From Pelagibius sp. (GTDB lineage Bacteria; Pseudomonadota; Alphaproteobacteria; Kiloniellales; Kiloniellaceae), in the NCBI RefSeq assembly GCF_028289705.1, contig NZ_JANQOI010000129.1, positions 1-64,000 on the forward strand: a stretch of 64,000 bases of DNA, given 5' to 3'. The position numbers were made by a program, and so were the translations under genes. The notes below the pieces were generated by a model that was given only the letters and a program-made list of their open reading frames with translations, was not told the origin of the DNA and made no database searches. This document shows, piece by piece, positions 16,103-24,474 of this stretch (position 1 is its first letter; each line of letters begins with the position of its first letter).

Positions 16103-19100
16103 GGCGCTTCCTGCATCATCGGGAGTAAGAGCGTTCGGGCGTCGCTCAGATCGGCGTTGCCACGGCTTTCGGTGAAGCGCCCGCAGACCGCTTGCAGCAG
16201 GTCTTCGGCCTGATCCACCCGGCCCTGGCTCTGCCAGAGCTTTGCAAGGCTGCAGGCCGCGCGGAGCTCCAGGGAAAGGGCGCCCTGTTCCCAGGCGATG
16301 TGGCGGGCCTGTTGAAAGTGGTGCTCGGCGAGTTCGTCCTGTCCGGCGGCCGCTCCCAGGAGGATCTCTCCGAGCATGCGGTGCGCCTCGCTCTTGGCCC
16401 AGTGGCCCTGGCGCCTTTGGGTGATCTCCTCGAAGACTTCATTGATGACACAGCGCGCCTCGTTGTACCGCCCGGCCCGGCCGAGGCAGTCGGCAAACAA
16501 GGCGTAGTGATAGGGTTCCCGTCCGGTTCCGCCGGCACGTCTGGTCCGGTCCAGCACCTGCCGCATCTCGTTCAACGCGGCGCTTTCCCCGCCGTGCCGA
16601 AAGCGGCACCAGGCGAGCGAGAAGCGGGCGATGTTGATGTGCATGGCAAAGCCGAGTTCCTCGCCCAGACATAGCAGCTTCCGGGCCACCGCGCCCAAGG
16701 CCTCGCAGTCGCGGCTGGCCAGGTAGAGATCGGCGGCATTCAGATAGACGCCGGCCAAGCTCGGCCGGTGGCCGATGCTCTCGGCAAGCGCGATGGCGCT
16801 GTCCATCTCGCGCCGCGCCGACTCCGTCCGGCCCTGCAGTCCCAGCACGATGGCGCGGGTCCCGCGGGCGCAGCAGATGGGATCGTGGCCGCCGAAGGCA
16901 TAGTGCGGAGCGGTCTGGAACCGCGGTTCCGCCAGCGCGATGCCGGCTTCGGCGTGCTCGATGGCTTCGGCCAGGGACCCGGTGAAGCGGGCCGTCGTCC
17001 AGATGGCATGGCGCGCCTGAAGGTCGAACTCGGCATCGGACTTCCGCTGTGCCAGACCAAGCATCTCCTCGGCCAGACCGCCCGACTCCTCGAAGGCCGC
17101 GTTCAGGACCTTGTAGCGCCAGAGCCCCCAGAGCGCGACGAAGCCTTCGCGAGCCTGGGCAATGCGGTCGCTGAGGGCCCGGGCCTGACGATAGATCTCG
17201 CCGACCTCCGCGGCCCCGGCGCCCTTCAAGGCCTGAAGCACGACGCCGAGCTCGATCAGAATGGTCAGCTTGGTCTTGGCCAGCGCGCTCTCCTCCGGTT
17301 CTTCCGCGATGAGATCCAGGGCTTCCTGGAAGTGAGCGGCAGCCTCAACGCCGGTCGCACGCGCCGCCGCCTTACGTCCGGCGGCCAGCCATTGCTTCAC
17401 GGCGCGGCGGCGCTGGCCGGCGGCCGTCAGATGCCGCGCCAGAATCTCCGGCCGTGCGGCAACCAGCTCGCTAAAGTGGTCCTCCAGGGCCTCGGCGATC
17501 TCCTGATGGATGGCGCGCCGGGATTTGGCCACCAGACCCATATAGGCCACCTCCTGGGTCAGGGCGTGCTTAAAGGCAAAGATGTGCTGCGGCGCGCCGC
17601 GGCGCTCGTACAGCAGCTCCGCTTCCTGCAGGCGCTGCAGGCTCTCGTGCCGCAGGGAACCATCCAGCCCATCGACCCTGGCCAGCAGCTCCAGCGGGAT
17701 GCGCGCGCCGATCACCGCGGCGATCTGCAACAGGCGCTTGTCCGCGGGAGGTAGCCGGTCGATGCGCGCGGCGATGACCGCCTGCACGCTGTCCGGGATG
17801 TCGGCCTCTTCGCCGGCGGTCCCATGACTGAAGGCGAGCTCTTCCAGGAAAAAGGGATTGCCCTGGGCCCGGGCGATGATGCCTTCCAGGGCTTCGGGGG
17901 AAAGCGCCATCTTTTTCGGCACCGAACGGATCAGCGCCCGGCTGTCGGAGGGGGCGAGCGCCGGCATGGCGATCTGGGTCACCGAGGAGCGGCCCTGCCA
18001 AGGTGCCTGGTAGCCGGGCCTGTGGGTGACCAGCAGCAGGATCGGCCGGCCGGTCAGCCGCATGACCTGCTCCGCCAGCCAGGCCTGCGAGGTGGCGTCG
18101 ATCCAGTGAAGATCCTCGATCAGCAGGACCAGGGGGCGGTGCCGGGCCGCCTGCGCCACAAGGCTGTGCAGGCAGGCAAAGGTGCGTTGCCGCTTCTCCT
18201 CTGCCGACAGGTGGCGCAGCGCCTCTGCGTCGAAGGTGAGGCCCAGAAGCTGGAGCAGCAGCGCGCCGGTTTCCGGCTCGTCCAGGCCCGCCTCGGAGAG
18301 CCGCTCGCCCAGAAGCGCACCAAGCGCCTCGTCGCTGACCGGTTTGCCCGCGGCGCAGAACTCCCGTAGCAAGCGGGCGAGCGGCAGGTAGGGGCTGCCA
18401 CGCCCGTGGGGCAGGCAGTGGGCGCGCAGAACCCGGACCTCGGAGCCGGCAAGGCTCGCTTCCAGTTCCGTTGCGAGGCGCGACTTGCCGATGCCCGGTT
18501 CGCCGACGATGTTGACCACCTGGCCGCCACTGGCTGCCAGACCGTCGACACGCGCGCGCAGCATCTCCAGCTCTCTGGCACGGCCGACGAAGCTGCTGAG
18601 GAAGGGCTGTGCCCGCCGCGGCACGCCGGAGAGGCGGTGGGCGAAGGCGTGGGCCTGAAAGGCCCTGGTGTCGCTGCCGTCGGGGGCGAAGAGGCTGGCG
18701 ATGATCTCGGAGCCGACGATCTCGTAGGTTTCCGGGCTCGTCAGCACGGCGCCCGGTGGCGCGATGCTGCGCAGGCGTTTGGCGGTTTCGGTGGTTACGC
18801 CGATGGCAGTGAAGATCTCGCGGGAGCCGGCCTGCCGCAGCCCGACGACCGCCGGGCCGGTGTGGATGCCGATACTGAGCCGCAGGGCATCGGGCTGCAG
18901 GGCGGCCGGCGCGTCGCCTGCCGTGCCTTCGCCCTGGAAGTGGCGCATCAGCTCCATGGCCGCGCTGACGGCGCGGCGGGCATGATCTTCCAAGGCGCGG
19001 GGGGCGCCGAAGAGGGCGATCAGGCCGTCGCCCTGCCACTGCGCCACGGTGCCCTCGAAGCGCTCGACGATTTCGCCGGCTGTCTGCTGCAGCCGCTCGA

Positions 19101-19644
19101 CGGTATCGGCCATGGTCTCCGCGTCGATGGTTGCCGCGAGAGCCGCGGCGCCGCTCAGCGCACAGTCCAGAACAGTCACCTGCTTGTGCTCGCGGCCGAG
19201 CACGAAGACCGCCTCCTCCGGGGCTGACTCGCCCTTGGCCGTCGGCTCGTCCGATGAGGCCACCGCGTCGACGGCCACAGCGCCGGGATCCTCCGGCCGT
19301 TGCACCGGGGTGAGCAGGCGATAGCCGGCCTTGTGCACCGTTTCGATGTACTGAGGGTTCCGCGCCTTGTCCTGAAAGGCACGGCGCAACTCGGCGATGG
19401 CCTGGGTCAGAACCTCCTCGCCCACGGTGACCTCGGGCCAGACCTGATCGAGCAGGTCGTCCCGCGACACCACCGCCCCGGCGGCCTGCGCCAGCACCAT
19501 CAGCACGCGAAGCGCCTTGGGCGAGACGCGCCGGGTCTGATCGCCCCGGCTGACCTGCCGGGTCGCCGGGTCGATTCGGAATGCCCCGATCAGCAAAACG
19601 CCGGGCGGCCCCTGCCGTCCGGGCGGATCCTCATTGTATGCCAC
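16099..19644 (-). CDS. Giant regulator: winged helix + degenerate class III cyclase + AAA/NACHT-like ATPase + TPR
   Basis: About 1181 aa. Residues 16-112 are an OmpR/CadC-type winged helix (WPEVTVGEEVLTQAIAELRRAF, YIETVHKAGYRLL). Residues 154-310 are a class III nucleotide cyclase domain. Residue 351 onward is an AAA ATPase with Walker A GEPGIGKS (381-388). The C-terminal 500 residues are helical TPR-like repeats. The cyclase is degenerate: the usual FADLVGST is LDCALSGAA, losing the first metal Asp; the substrate Lys is Gln (QWQGDG) and the transition-state Asn is Glu (GVTTETAKRL). GTG 19644 is preferred (GGGAGAG upstream); ATG 19836 would add a non-homologous tail. Probably a large signal-responsive transcription factor; ligand and targets unknown. 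Confidence 0.8.
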   Translation of the reverse strand: MAYNEDPPGRQGPPGVLLIGAFRIDPATRQVSRGDQTRRVSPKALRVLMVLAQAAGAVVSRDDLLDQVWPEVTVGEEVLTQAIAELRRAFQDKARNPQYIETVHKAGYRLLTPVQRPEDPGAVAVDAVASSDEPTAKGESAPEEAVFVLGREHKQVTVLDCALSGAAALAATIDAETMADTVERLQQTAGEIVERFEGTVAQWQGDGLIALFGAPRALEDHARRAVSAAMELMRHFQGEGTAGDAPAALQPDALRLSIGIHTGPAVVGLRQAGSREIFTAIGVTTETAKRLRSIAPPGAVLTSPETYEIVGSEIIASLFAPDGSDTRAFQAHAFAHRLSGVPRRAQPFLSSFVGRARELEMLRARVDGLAASGGQVVNIVGEPGIGKSRLATELEASLAGSEVRVLRAHCLPHGRGSPYLPLARLLREFCAAGKPVSDEALGALLGERLSEAGLDEPETGALLLQLLGLTFDAEALRHLSAEEKRQRTFACLHSLVAQAARHRPLVLLIEDLHWIDATSQAWLAEQVMRLTGRPILLLVTHRPGYQAPWQGRSSVTQIAMPALAPSDSRALIRSVPKKMALSPEALEGIIARAQGNPFFLEELAFSHGTAGEEADIPDSVQAVIAARIDRLPPADKRLLQIAAVIGARIPLELLARVDGLDGSLRHESLQRLQEAELLYERRGAPQHIFAFKHALTQEVAYMGLVAKSRRAIHQEIAEALEDHFSELVAARPEILARHLTAAGQRRRAVKQWLAAGRKAAARATGVEAAAHFQEALDLIAEEPEESALAKTKLTILIELGVVLQALKGAGAAEVGEIYRQARALSDRIAQAREGFVALWGLWRYKVLNAAFEESGGLAEEMLGLAQRKSDAEFDLQARHAIWTTARFTGSLAEAIEHAEAGIALAEPRFQTAPHYAFGGHDPICCARGTRAIVLGLQGRTESARREMDSAIALAESIGHRPSLAGVYLNAADLYLASRDCEALGAVARKLLCLGEELGFAMHINIARFSLAWCRFRHGGESAALNEMRQVLDRTRRAGGTGREPYHYALFADCLGRAGRYNEARCVINEVFEEITQRRQGHWAKSEAHRMLGEILLGAAAGQDELAEHHFQQARHIAWEQGALSLELRAACSLAKLWQSQGRVDQAEDLLQAVCGRFTESRGNADLSDARTLLLPMMQEAP

Positions 19645-19949
19645 GCACTCTCCCAATGGCCTATCCCCGAAGTCCTGAAGTGGGCGCGGATCATGATCAC
19701 CCAGTGTTTCAGTTGCATTTCTCGCTGCAGCCAATCGCCGCCCCTGGATCACATCTGCGTGAGGGATCGCAGGGCTAAGGGTGGGGCGACCAGGCCCTCG
19801 GGCACCGGCCGGAACGGCGCATTGGGGAACTTTCACATTTTCATTTTGTTTTCTTCAGGTCTCGGCGCCGGCGGAGGGATTAGGACCCCACCCGTCGACG
19901 GCGCCCGCCGTCTTCCCGACGCAGAAACTTTCACGAAAGAGGTAGAACC
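19645..19949. promoter_or_regulatory. Divergent intergenic region between the giant regulator and the 1-Cys peroxiredoxin
   Basis: A 305-bp gene-free stretch. It must hold promoters in both directions. The segment near 19835-19860 is T-rich (CATTTTCATTTTGTTTTC) and stands out from the GC-rich background. No clear OxyR box or terminator was recognised. The peroxiredoxin ATG has AGAGG upstream. Confidence 0.4.
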
Positions 19950-20609
19950 ATGGCGTTGCAACTTGGCGAGACCGCCCCGGATTTTCAGGCCGAGACCACC
20001 GACGGCCCAATCAGCTTCCACGACTGGATCGGCGACGGCTGGGCCGTCCTGTTTTCCCACCCCAAGGACTTCACCCCGGTCTGCACCACGGAGCTGGGCT
20101 ACATGGCCAAGCTGAAGCCGGAGTTCGACAGGCGCAACGTGAAGGTGGTGGGCCTCAGCGTCGACCCCATCGAGGATCATGCGCGCTGGGCCGCGGACAT
20201 CGAAGAGACCCAGGGCTACGCCCCGAACTTCCCGATCATCGGCGACTCCGACCTGGAGGTGGCTAAGCTCTACGGCATGCTGCCGGCCAGCGCCGGCGAC
20301 AGCGCCAACGGCCGTACCGCGCTCGACAATGCGACCGTGCGCACCGTCTTCGTGATCGGCCCGGACAAGAAGATCAAGCTGATGGTGGTCTATCCCATGA
20401 GCACCGGGCGCAACTTCGATGAGATCCTGCGCGTGATCGACTCCCTGCAGCTCACCGCCAACCACTCGGTGGCGACGCCGGTCAACTGGCAGCAGGGCGA
20501 GGACGTGATCATCGTGCCGGCCCTGGCCGACGCGGAAGCGCGCAAGAAGTTCCCCGACGGCTGGCGGGCACCGCGTCCCTATCTGCGGATCGTCGCACAG
20601 CCGCATTGA
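19950..20609 (+). CDS. 1-Cys peroxiredoxin (Prx6 type)
   Basis: A 219-aa thiol peroxidase. Peroxidatic cysteine C45 lies in DFTPVCTTE. The long C-terminal domain (TPVNWQQGEDVIIVPALADAEARKKFPDGW) is the Prx6/1-Cys signature, and no resolving cysteine follows. It reduces hydrogen and organic peroxides in the cytoplasm using a low-molecular-weight thiol or glutaredoxin-type partner. It lies 24 bp before a methyltransferase and divergent from the giant regulator. A phototroph with light-excited tetrapyrroles has clear need for peroxide defence, but no direct regulatory sequence was identified. Confidence 0.93.
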   Translation: MALQLGETAPDFQAETTDGPISFHDWIGDGWAVLFSHPKDFTPVCTTELGYMAKLKPEFDRRNVKVVGLSVDPIEDHARWAADIEETQGYAPNFPIIGDSDLEVAKLYGMLPASAGDSANGRTALDNATVRTVFVIGPDKKIKLMVVYPMSTGRNFDEILRVIDSLQLTANHSVATPVNWQQGEDVIIVPALADAEARKKFPDGWRAPRPYLRIVAQPH

Positions 20610-20633
20610 ACGGCCTCAATTGAGCTAATCGAT

Positions 20634-21461
20634 ATGCGAAGCGAACTTGAAGCCGCCAAAGCGAAGGCCGAGGCGACGTACAATCTGGCAGCAGAGCTTT
20701 TCGAATCCGGTTCCAACGCCTTCTGGTCGCGCCACGGCGAAGGCACGATCGAACGCTTAAAGCTCGAGCCCGGCAGTGCCGTTCTTGACGTTGGCTGCGG
20801 GACCGGCGCCTCGGCGATCCCGGCGGCCGAAAGGGTTGGTCCGCGCGGCAAGGTGATCGCCGTCGACCTGGCGGAGAAGATGTTGAGCCAGGGCCGGGCG
20901 CGTGCCGCGGAACGGGGTCTCACCAACGTCGACTTCCGCCGCGGCGACATGACCGGCCTCGGCTTCCCGGACATGCACTTCGATGCGGTGGTTTGTGTCT
21001 TCGCGGTTTTTTTCGTCCCCGAGATGGAGCGCCTGGTCGGCGAACTCTGGCGCATGGTGCGCCCGGGCGGCCAGCTTGCGATCACGTCCTGGAGCAAGGG
21101 TTTTCTGGAGCCCTGTGTCACCCATTTCTGGGACGAGGTCGAACGGCGGCGGCCCGATCTGAAGCGCGCCTTCAATCCCTGGGACCGCATTGCGGAGGTC
21201 GCGACCATGCGGCAGATGCTGCAGGCCGCTGGCATCAAGGATGCGGTGGTCGAGGAGGTCCAGGACCGGCAGGTGCTGGCGTCGCCGGAGGACTGGTGGA
21301 CCGTGGTCCTGGGCTCCGGCCTCTGCTGGACCGTGGACCAGATGTCTCCGGGGGATGCGGAGAGCGTGCGTGCCGCCGGGGTCTCCTGGCTGCGGGACAG
21401 CGGCGTCACCGCACTCGACACCAACGTGATCTACGCCCGGGCCCGCAAACCCCAGGCTTAG
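20634..21461 (+). CDS. Class I SAM-dependent methyltransferase (UbiE-like)
   Basis: A 275-aa protein with motif I AVLDVGCGTGASAIPAAERVG (from residue 49), the acidic loop IAVDLAEKML, and GLGFPDMHFDAVVCVFAVFF and LWRMVRPGGQLAITSWS as motifs IV-VI. This is the UbiE/COQ5-like small-molecule group. It starts 24 bp after the peroxiredoxin and may be cotranscribed with it. The substrate is not identifiable; quinone, sterol-like or arsenical substrates are all seen in the group. No cysteine cluster typical of ArsM is present. Confidence 0.78.
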   Translation: MRSELEAAKAKAEATYNLAAELFESGSNAFWSRHGEGTIERLKLEPGSAVLDVGCGTGASAIPAAERVGPRGKVIAVDLAEKMLSQGRARAAERGLTNVDFRRGDMTGLGFPDMHFDAVVCVFAVFFVPEMERLVGELWRMVRPGGQLAITSWSKGFLEPCVTHFWDEVERRRPDLKRAFNPWDRIAEVATMRQMLQAAGIKDAVVEEVQDRQVLASPEDWWTVVLGSGLCWTVDQMSPGDAESVRAAGVSWLRDSGVTALDTNVIYARARKPQA

Positions 21462-21601
21462 AGCATGCGACACCCGGCTGCGGGCCGCGTGGCCGGCAAG
21501 GTTTCCGGAAAAGGGCAGGCACGGCGGCGGCGATGGGCCGCCGTCACCAAACGCGACGGCGGCGTGGGAGGTCGCTGCAGAGAGATTATGAGAAGGAAAG
21601 G

Positions 21602-22495
21602 ATGATGATGAACCTCAGTCTGAAATTCGGACGTCTGCTGGCGCCGCTGGCTCTGGCAGGACTCACCGCCTGCGCAAGCCATGCTGCCGAGCAGGGCTAT
21701 GCCAACCCGGACCTGCTGACCGACACCGAGACCCTTTGGGTGATGATGGAAACGGGCCCGGTCAACATCGTCGACGTGCGCCCCAGGGAGGCCTACGACA
21801 AGGGCCACATTCCGGGGGCCGTGCACCTCGGTGCCGACGACGTGATCGACCCCGACAGCCATGTCCCGGGCGACCTGCTGCCGCATGAGACCCTGGCCGC
21901 GATGCTGGGCGAGCAGGGCATCGACAAGGACACGCCGCTGGTCTTCTACGATGACAAGGGCGGTTTCCACGCCGCCCGGCTGTTCTGGATGGCGGAGTAC
22001 TTCGGCCATCGCGAGGTGAGCGTGCTGAACGGCGGTATCCCGAAGTGGCAGGCCGAAGGCCGCAAGGTCTCCACCCGGGTCCCGAAGGTGCGCAAGAAGA
22101 CCTTCGCCTACACGCCGACCCCGCGCCGCTTGGCCACGGCGGACTGGTTGCTCGACCGCCGGGACGACGACTCGGTGGTGGTCATCGATGTGCGTCCGTC
22201 CAATCTCTACAACGACGGCCACATTCCCTGGGCCAAGTCCATCCCCTGGAAGCAGAACCTGGCGGAGGACGGCACCCTGAAGTCGGCTGCCGAGTTGCGC
22301 TGGCACTTCGCCAGCCACGGCGTCACGCCGGACAAGAACATCGCCGTGCACTGCCAGAACGGCAAGGCGGCCGCCCACTCCTACTTCACCCTGCGGCTGC
22401 TCGGCTATCCCCGGGTCCGGAGCTACGACCGCTCCTGGGCCGAGTGGGGTGCGGCCGAAGAGCTGCCGAAGATCACCGGCAAGGCCGGCGGCTGA
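21602..22495 (+). CDS. Lipoprotein tandem-rhodanese sulfurtransferase
   Basis: About 297 aa. A lipoprotein signal (LAPLALAGLTAC, lipid-attachment C24) is followed by two rhodanese domains. The first (about 35-155) lacks an active-site cysteine (FYDDKGGFHAARLFW). The second has C251 in HCQNGKAAAHS. It would transfer sulfane sulfur to a thiophilic acceptor, as thiosulfate or 3-mercaptopyruvate sulfurtransferases do, but from a membrane-anchored, periplasmic position. Three ATGs (21602, 21605, 21608) follow AAGGA; 21605 has the best spacing. It precedes an ETHE1-like persulfide dioxygenase by 82 bp, giving a two-gene sulfide-oxidation unit. Confidence 0.85.
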   Translation: MMMNLSLKFGRLLAPLALAGLTACASHAAEQGYANPDLLTDTETLWVMMETGPVNIVDVRPREAYDKGHIPGAVHLGADDVIDPDSHVPGDLLPHETLAAMLGEQGIDKDTPLVFYDDKGGFHAARLFWMAEYFGHREVSVLNGGIPKWQAEGRKVSTRVPKVRKKTFAYTPTPRRLATADWLLDRRDDDSVVVIDVRPSNLYNDGHIPWAKSIPWKQNLAEDGTLKSAAELRWHFASHGVTPDKNIAVHCQNGKAAAHSYFTLRLLGYPRVRSYDRSWAEWGAAEELPKITGKAGG

Positions 22496-22577
22496 CCGCC
22501 TGCGGACCGGGCGGCCGTTCTCGGCCGCCCGGTTCTACCGCGCTTTGGTTGGATCCGTCTTCGATTGGACGTCAGGA

Positions 22578-23333
22578 ATGATCTTTCGCCAGCTTTTCGA
22601 TCCCCAGTTCTGCACCTACAGCTATCTGATCGCCGCCCGGCGCGGCGGTGAGGCGATTCTGATCGACCCGGTTCTGGAACAGGTGCCGCACTATCTCGGG
22701 CTGCTGGCCAGCCTGGACCTGAAGCTGGTTCAGGCGGTGGATACCCATCTGCATGCCGATCACATCACCGGCCTCGGCGCACTGCGCAACAAGACCGGCT
22801 GCATCGCCGCTATGGGCACGAACACGCGCTGCGAGCTGGTGGACATCCGGCTCTACGACGGCGAGCTCATCAAGGTCGACGGCCTGGTGCTGAGGGCGAT
22901 TCACACCCCCGGCCACACGCCGGACTCCTACTGTCTGGTCATGCAGGACCGCGTCTTCACCGGCGATACGCTCCTGATCGGGGCGACGGGCCGAACCGAT
23001 TTTCAGGGCGGCGATGCGGCAGCCCAGTACGATTCGCTCTTCGGGCGCATTCTCACCATGCCGGATGAAACCCTGGTCTATCCGGGCCACGACTACAAAG
23101 GCCGCTGGGTCAGCAGCATCGGCGAGCAGAAGGCCCACAACCCGCGCCTCCAGGTCGACTCGAAGGCGGCCTATGTGGAAATGATGGCGCGGCTCGACCT
23201 GGCGCCGCCGAAGATGATCAAGATCGCGGTCCCGGCGAACCTGCAGCTCGGCCTGCCCCAGCAGGACCTCGGTGACGGGGCGGGGCCAAAGATGCTGGAG
23301 ATCGCCGCCCTAGCGCCCTTCGCCGGAGTCTAG
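22578..23333 (+). CDS. Persulfide dioxygenase, ETHE1-like MBL-fold protein
   Basis: A 251-aa metallo-beta-lactamase-fold protein. H57-x-H59-x-D61-H62 (THLHADHITG), the HTPGHTPDSY histidine and VFTGDTLLIGATGRTDFQGGD aspartate build the mononuclear iron site of ETHE1. GRTDFQ and VYPGHDYKGR mark the persulfide dioxygenase group rather than glyoxalase II. It oxidises glutathione persulfide to sulfite and GSH in the cytoplasm. ATG 22578 has CAGGA just upstream. It probably works with the preceding rhodanese lipoprotein in sulfide or persulfide detoxification, useful to a phototroph exposed to sulfide. Confidence 0.88.
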   Translation: MIFRQLFDPQFCTYSYLIAARRGGEAILIDPVLEQVPHYLGLLASLDLKLVQAVDTHLHADHITGLGALRNKTGCIAAMGTNTRCELVDIRLYDGELIKVDGLVLRAIHTPGHTPDSYCLVMQDRVFTGDTLLIGATGRTDFQGGDAAAQYDSLFGRILTMPDETLVYPGHDYKGRWVSSIGEQKAHNPRLQVDSKAAYVEMMARLDLAPPKMIKIAVPANLQLGLPQQDLGDGAGPKMLEIAALAPFAGV

Positions 23334-23342
23334 CCGCGAACC

Positions 23343-23735
23343 TCAGCCCTGGGAGATTACGTCCATGTCGGTGCCGAAGCAGAGCACGTTGCCGTCGGGG
23401 TCGGTGACCTCGAACTCGCGCATGCCGTAGATCGCGTTCTCCAGCGGCCGGGTGATGTTGGCGCCGGCCGCGGTCAGCTCTTCACAGAGCGCATCGACAT
23501 CGGGGCTGTGGAAGTAGGCGTCCCAGCCGGTCGCCGCGGCCGGCGGCCCATGCCAGCTATCGACGAAGACGACGGCCCCGCCCCGCTCGAAGATGCCGAA
23601 GCGGGCTGGGTCGCCGCCTTCCTCCAGCAGCGTGAAGCCCAGAGTCTCCATGTAGAAGCGGCGGGCCCGCGGATAGTCGCCGGTCTTCAGGACCGGGGTC
23701 GCCCGCTCGAGCGTGTTTGCCTGGCGATCCGGCAT
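23343..23735 (-). CDS. VOC-family (glyoxalase/bleomycin-resistance fold) protein
   Basis: A 130-aa single VOC-domain protein: ATPVLKTGDYPRARRFYMETLGF opens the beta-alpha-beta-beta-beta unit and EFEVTDPDGNVLCFGTDM closes it. VOC proteins include metal-dependent lyases, epimerases, dioxygenases and antibiotic binders; nothing here fixes the reaction. It is the second gene of a pair, 5 bp after the other VOC gene, with its Shine-Dalgarno (AGGAGG) inside that gene's end. It converges with the ETHE1-like gene, 9 bp apart. Confidence 0.8.
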   Translation of the reverse strand: MPDRQANTLERATPVLKTGDYPRARRFYMETLGFTLLEEGGDPARFGIFERGGAVVFVDSWHGPPAAATGWDAYFHSPDVDALCEELTAAGANITRPLENAIYGMREFEVTDPDGNVLCFGTDMDVISQG

Positions 23736-23740
23736 GGTCC

Positions 23741-24133
23741 TCAGTCCTCCTGTGGGGGTGGCGCGGTCGGGGCGGAGATGTCGATCATCAGGCCGTCGGG
23801 GTCGAGGGTCAGGAAGCGCCGCTGGCCGTAGAACTCGTCCCGCGGCGCCTGAAGGATCTCGCAGTTCCGGTCGAGGGCGCGCTGATAGACGGCATCGGCG
23901 TCGGGCACCACGAAGGTCAGATAGGCACCCGCCGGCCTGCCTTGCTGCGCCGCCGGGATCAGGTCGCTGCCGCGGTCGATCAGGCCAAGCTCGAAGCGCC
24001 GGGCCTCACGATCCGTCAGGATCACATACCAGTCGCTCTCGAAATGCAGTTTCAGGTCCAGCAGGCCGATGTAGAAATCGCGGCTGGCCTGAAGGTCTCC
24101 AACCATGATGTTGGTTAACAGGCGGTCGACCAT
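23741..24133 (-). CDS. VOC-family protein
   Basis: A 130-aa single VOC-domain protein: RLLTNIMVGDLQASRDFYIGLLDL at the N-terminus and FLTLDPDGLMIDISAP at the C-terminus are the standard fold markers. It is the first gene of a two-gene VOC operon and differs enough from its neighbour to be a separate family rather than a recent duplicate. Start at ATG 24133 after AAGGA. Likely a small metal-dependent enzyme or binding protein; substrate unknown. Confidence 0.8.
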   Translation of the reverse strand: MVDRLLTNIMVGDLQASRDFYIGLLDLKLHFESDWYVILTDREARRFELGLIDRGSDLIPAAQQGRPAGAYLTFVVPDADAVYQRALDRNCEILQAPRDEFYGQRRFLTLDPDGLMIDISAPTAPPPQED

Positions 24134-24231
24134 GGGGGTGCGTCCTTTGCGGCTTTGTGAGCGGAGGTGCAGAGGCTAAGCTGGGTCCAACGACGAAAAG
24201 AGCAATGGGGGGTAACAAGGAAGGTGACATC

Positions 24232-24474
24232 GTGCAACTGAGATTCCCCTCTGTCCGGTGCGGGCTGCTCGGCCTGACGCTGATCCCCCTGCTGGCGGCC
24301 TGCGCGGCCGAGCCCCTCCCGCAGCTTCGCTATGCGGAACGCCCCTGCTACCGCACCCTGGCCGAAGTCGACTGCCACCCCGCGCCCCTGCCCGGCGAGG
24401 AGAGTCGCCGCGTCGATTTCTATGACCAACCCATCGCAGTGGAGCGCAAGACGCCGTGGACGGGAAGCCTCTAG
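24232..24474 (+). CDS. Small lipoprotein of unknown function
   Basis: An 80-aa protein starting at GTG 24232, chosen because AAGGAAGG lies seven bases upstream and the sequence then begins directly with a textbook lipoprotein signal ending LIPLLAAC. The mature part is about 57 residues, with two further cysteines (RPCYRTL, VDCHPAP) that could form a disulfide, and no recognised domain. An ATG at 24205 would add nine polar residues before the signal. Its last 19 bases overlap the start of the hydroxyproline dehydratase gene in another frame. A similar short Cys-rich lipoprotein type is common in alphaproteobacteria without known function. Confidence 0.6.
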   Translation: MQLRFPSVRCGLLGLTLIPLLAACAAEPLPQLRYAERPCYRTLAEVDCHPAPLPGEESRRVDFYDQPIAVERKTPWTGSL

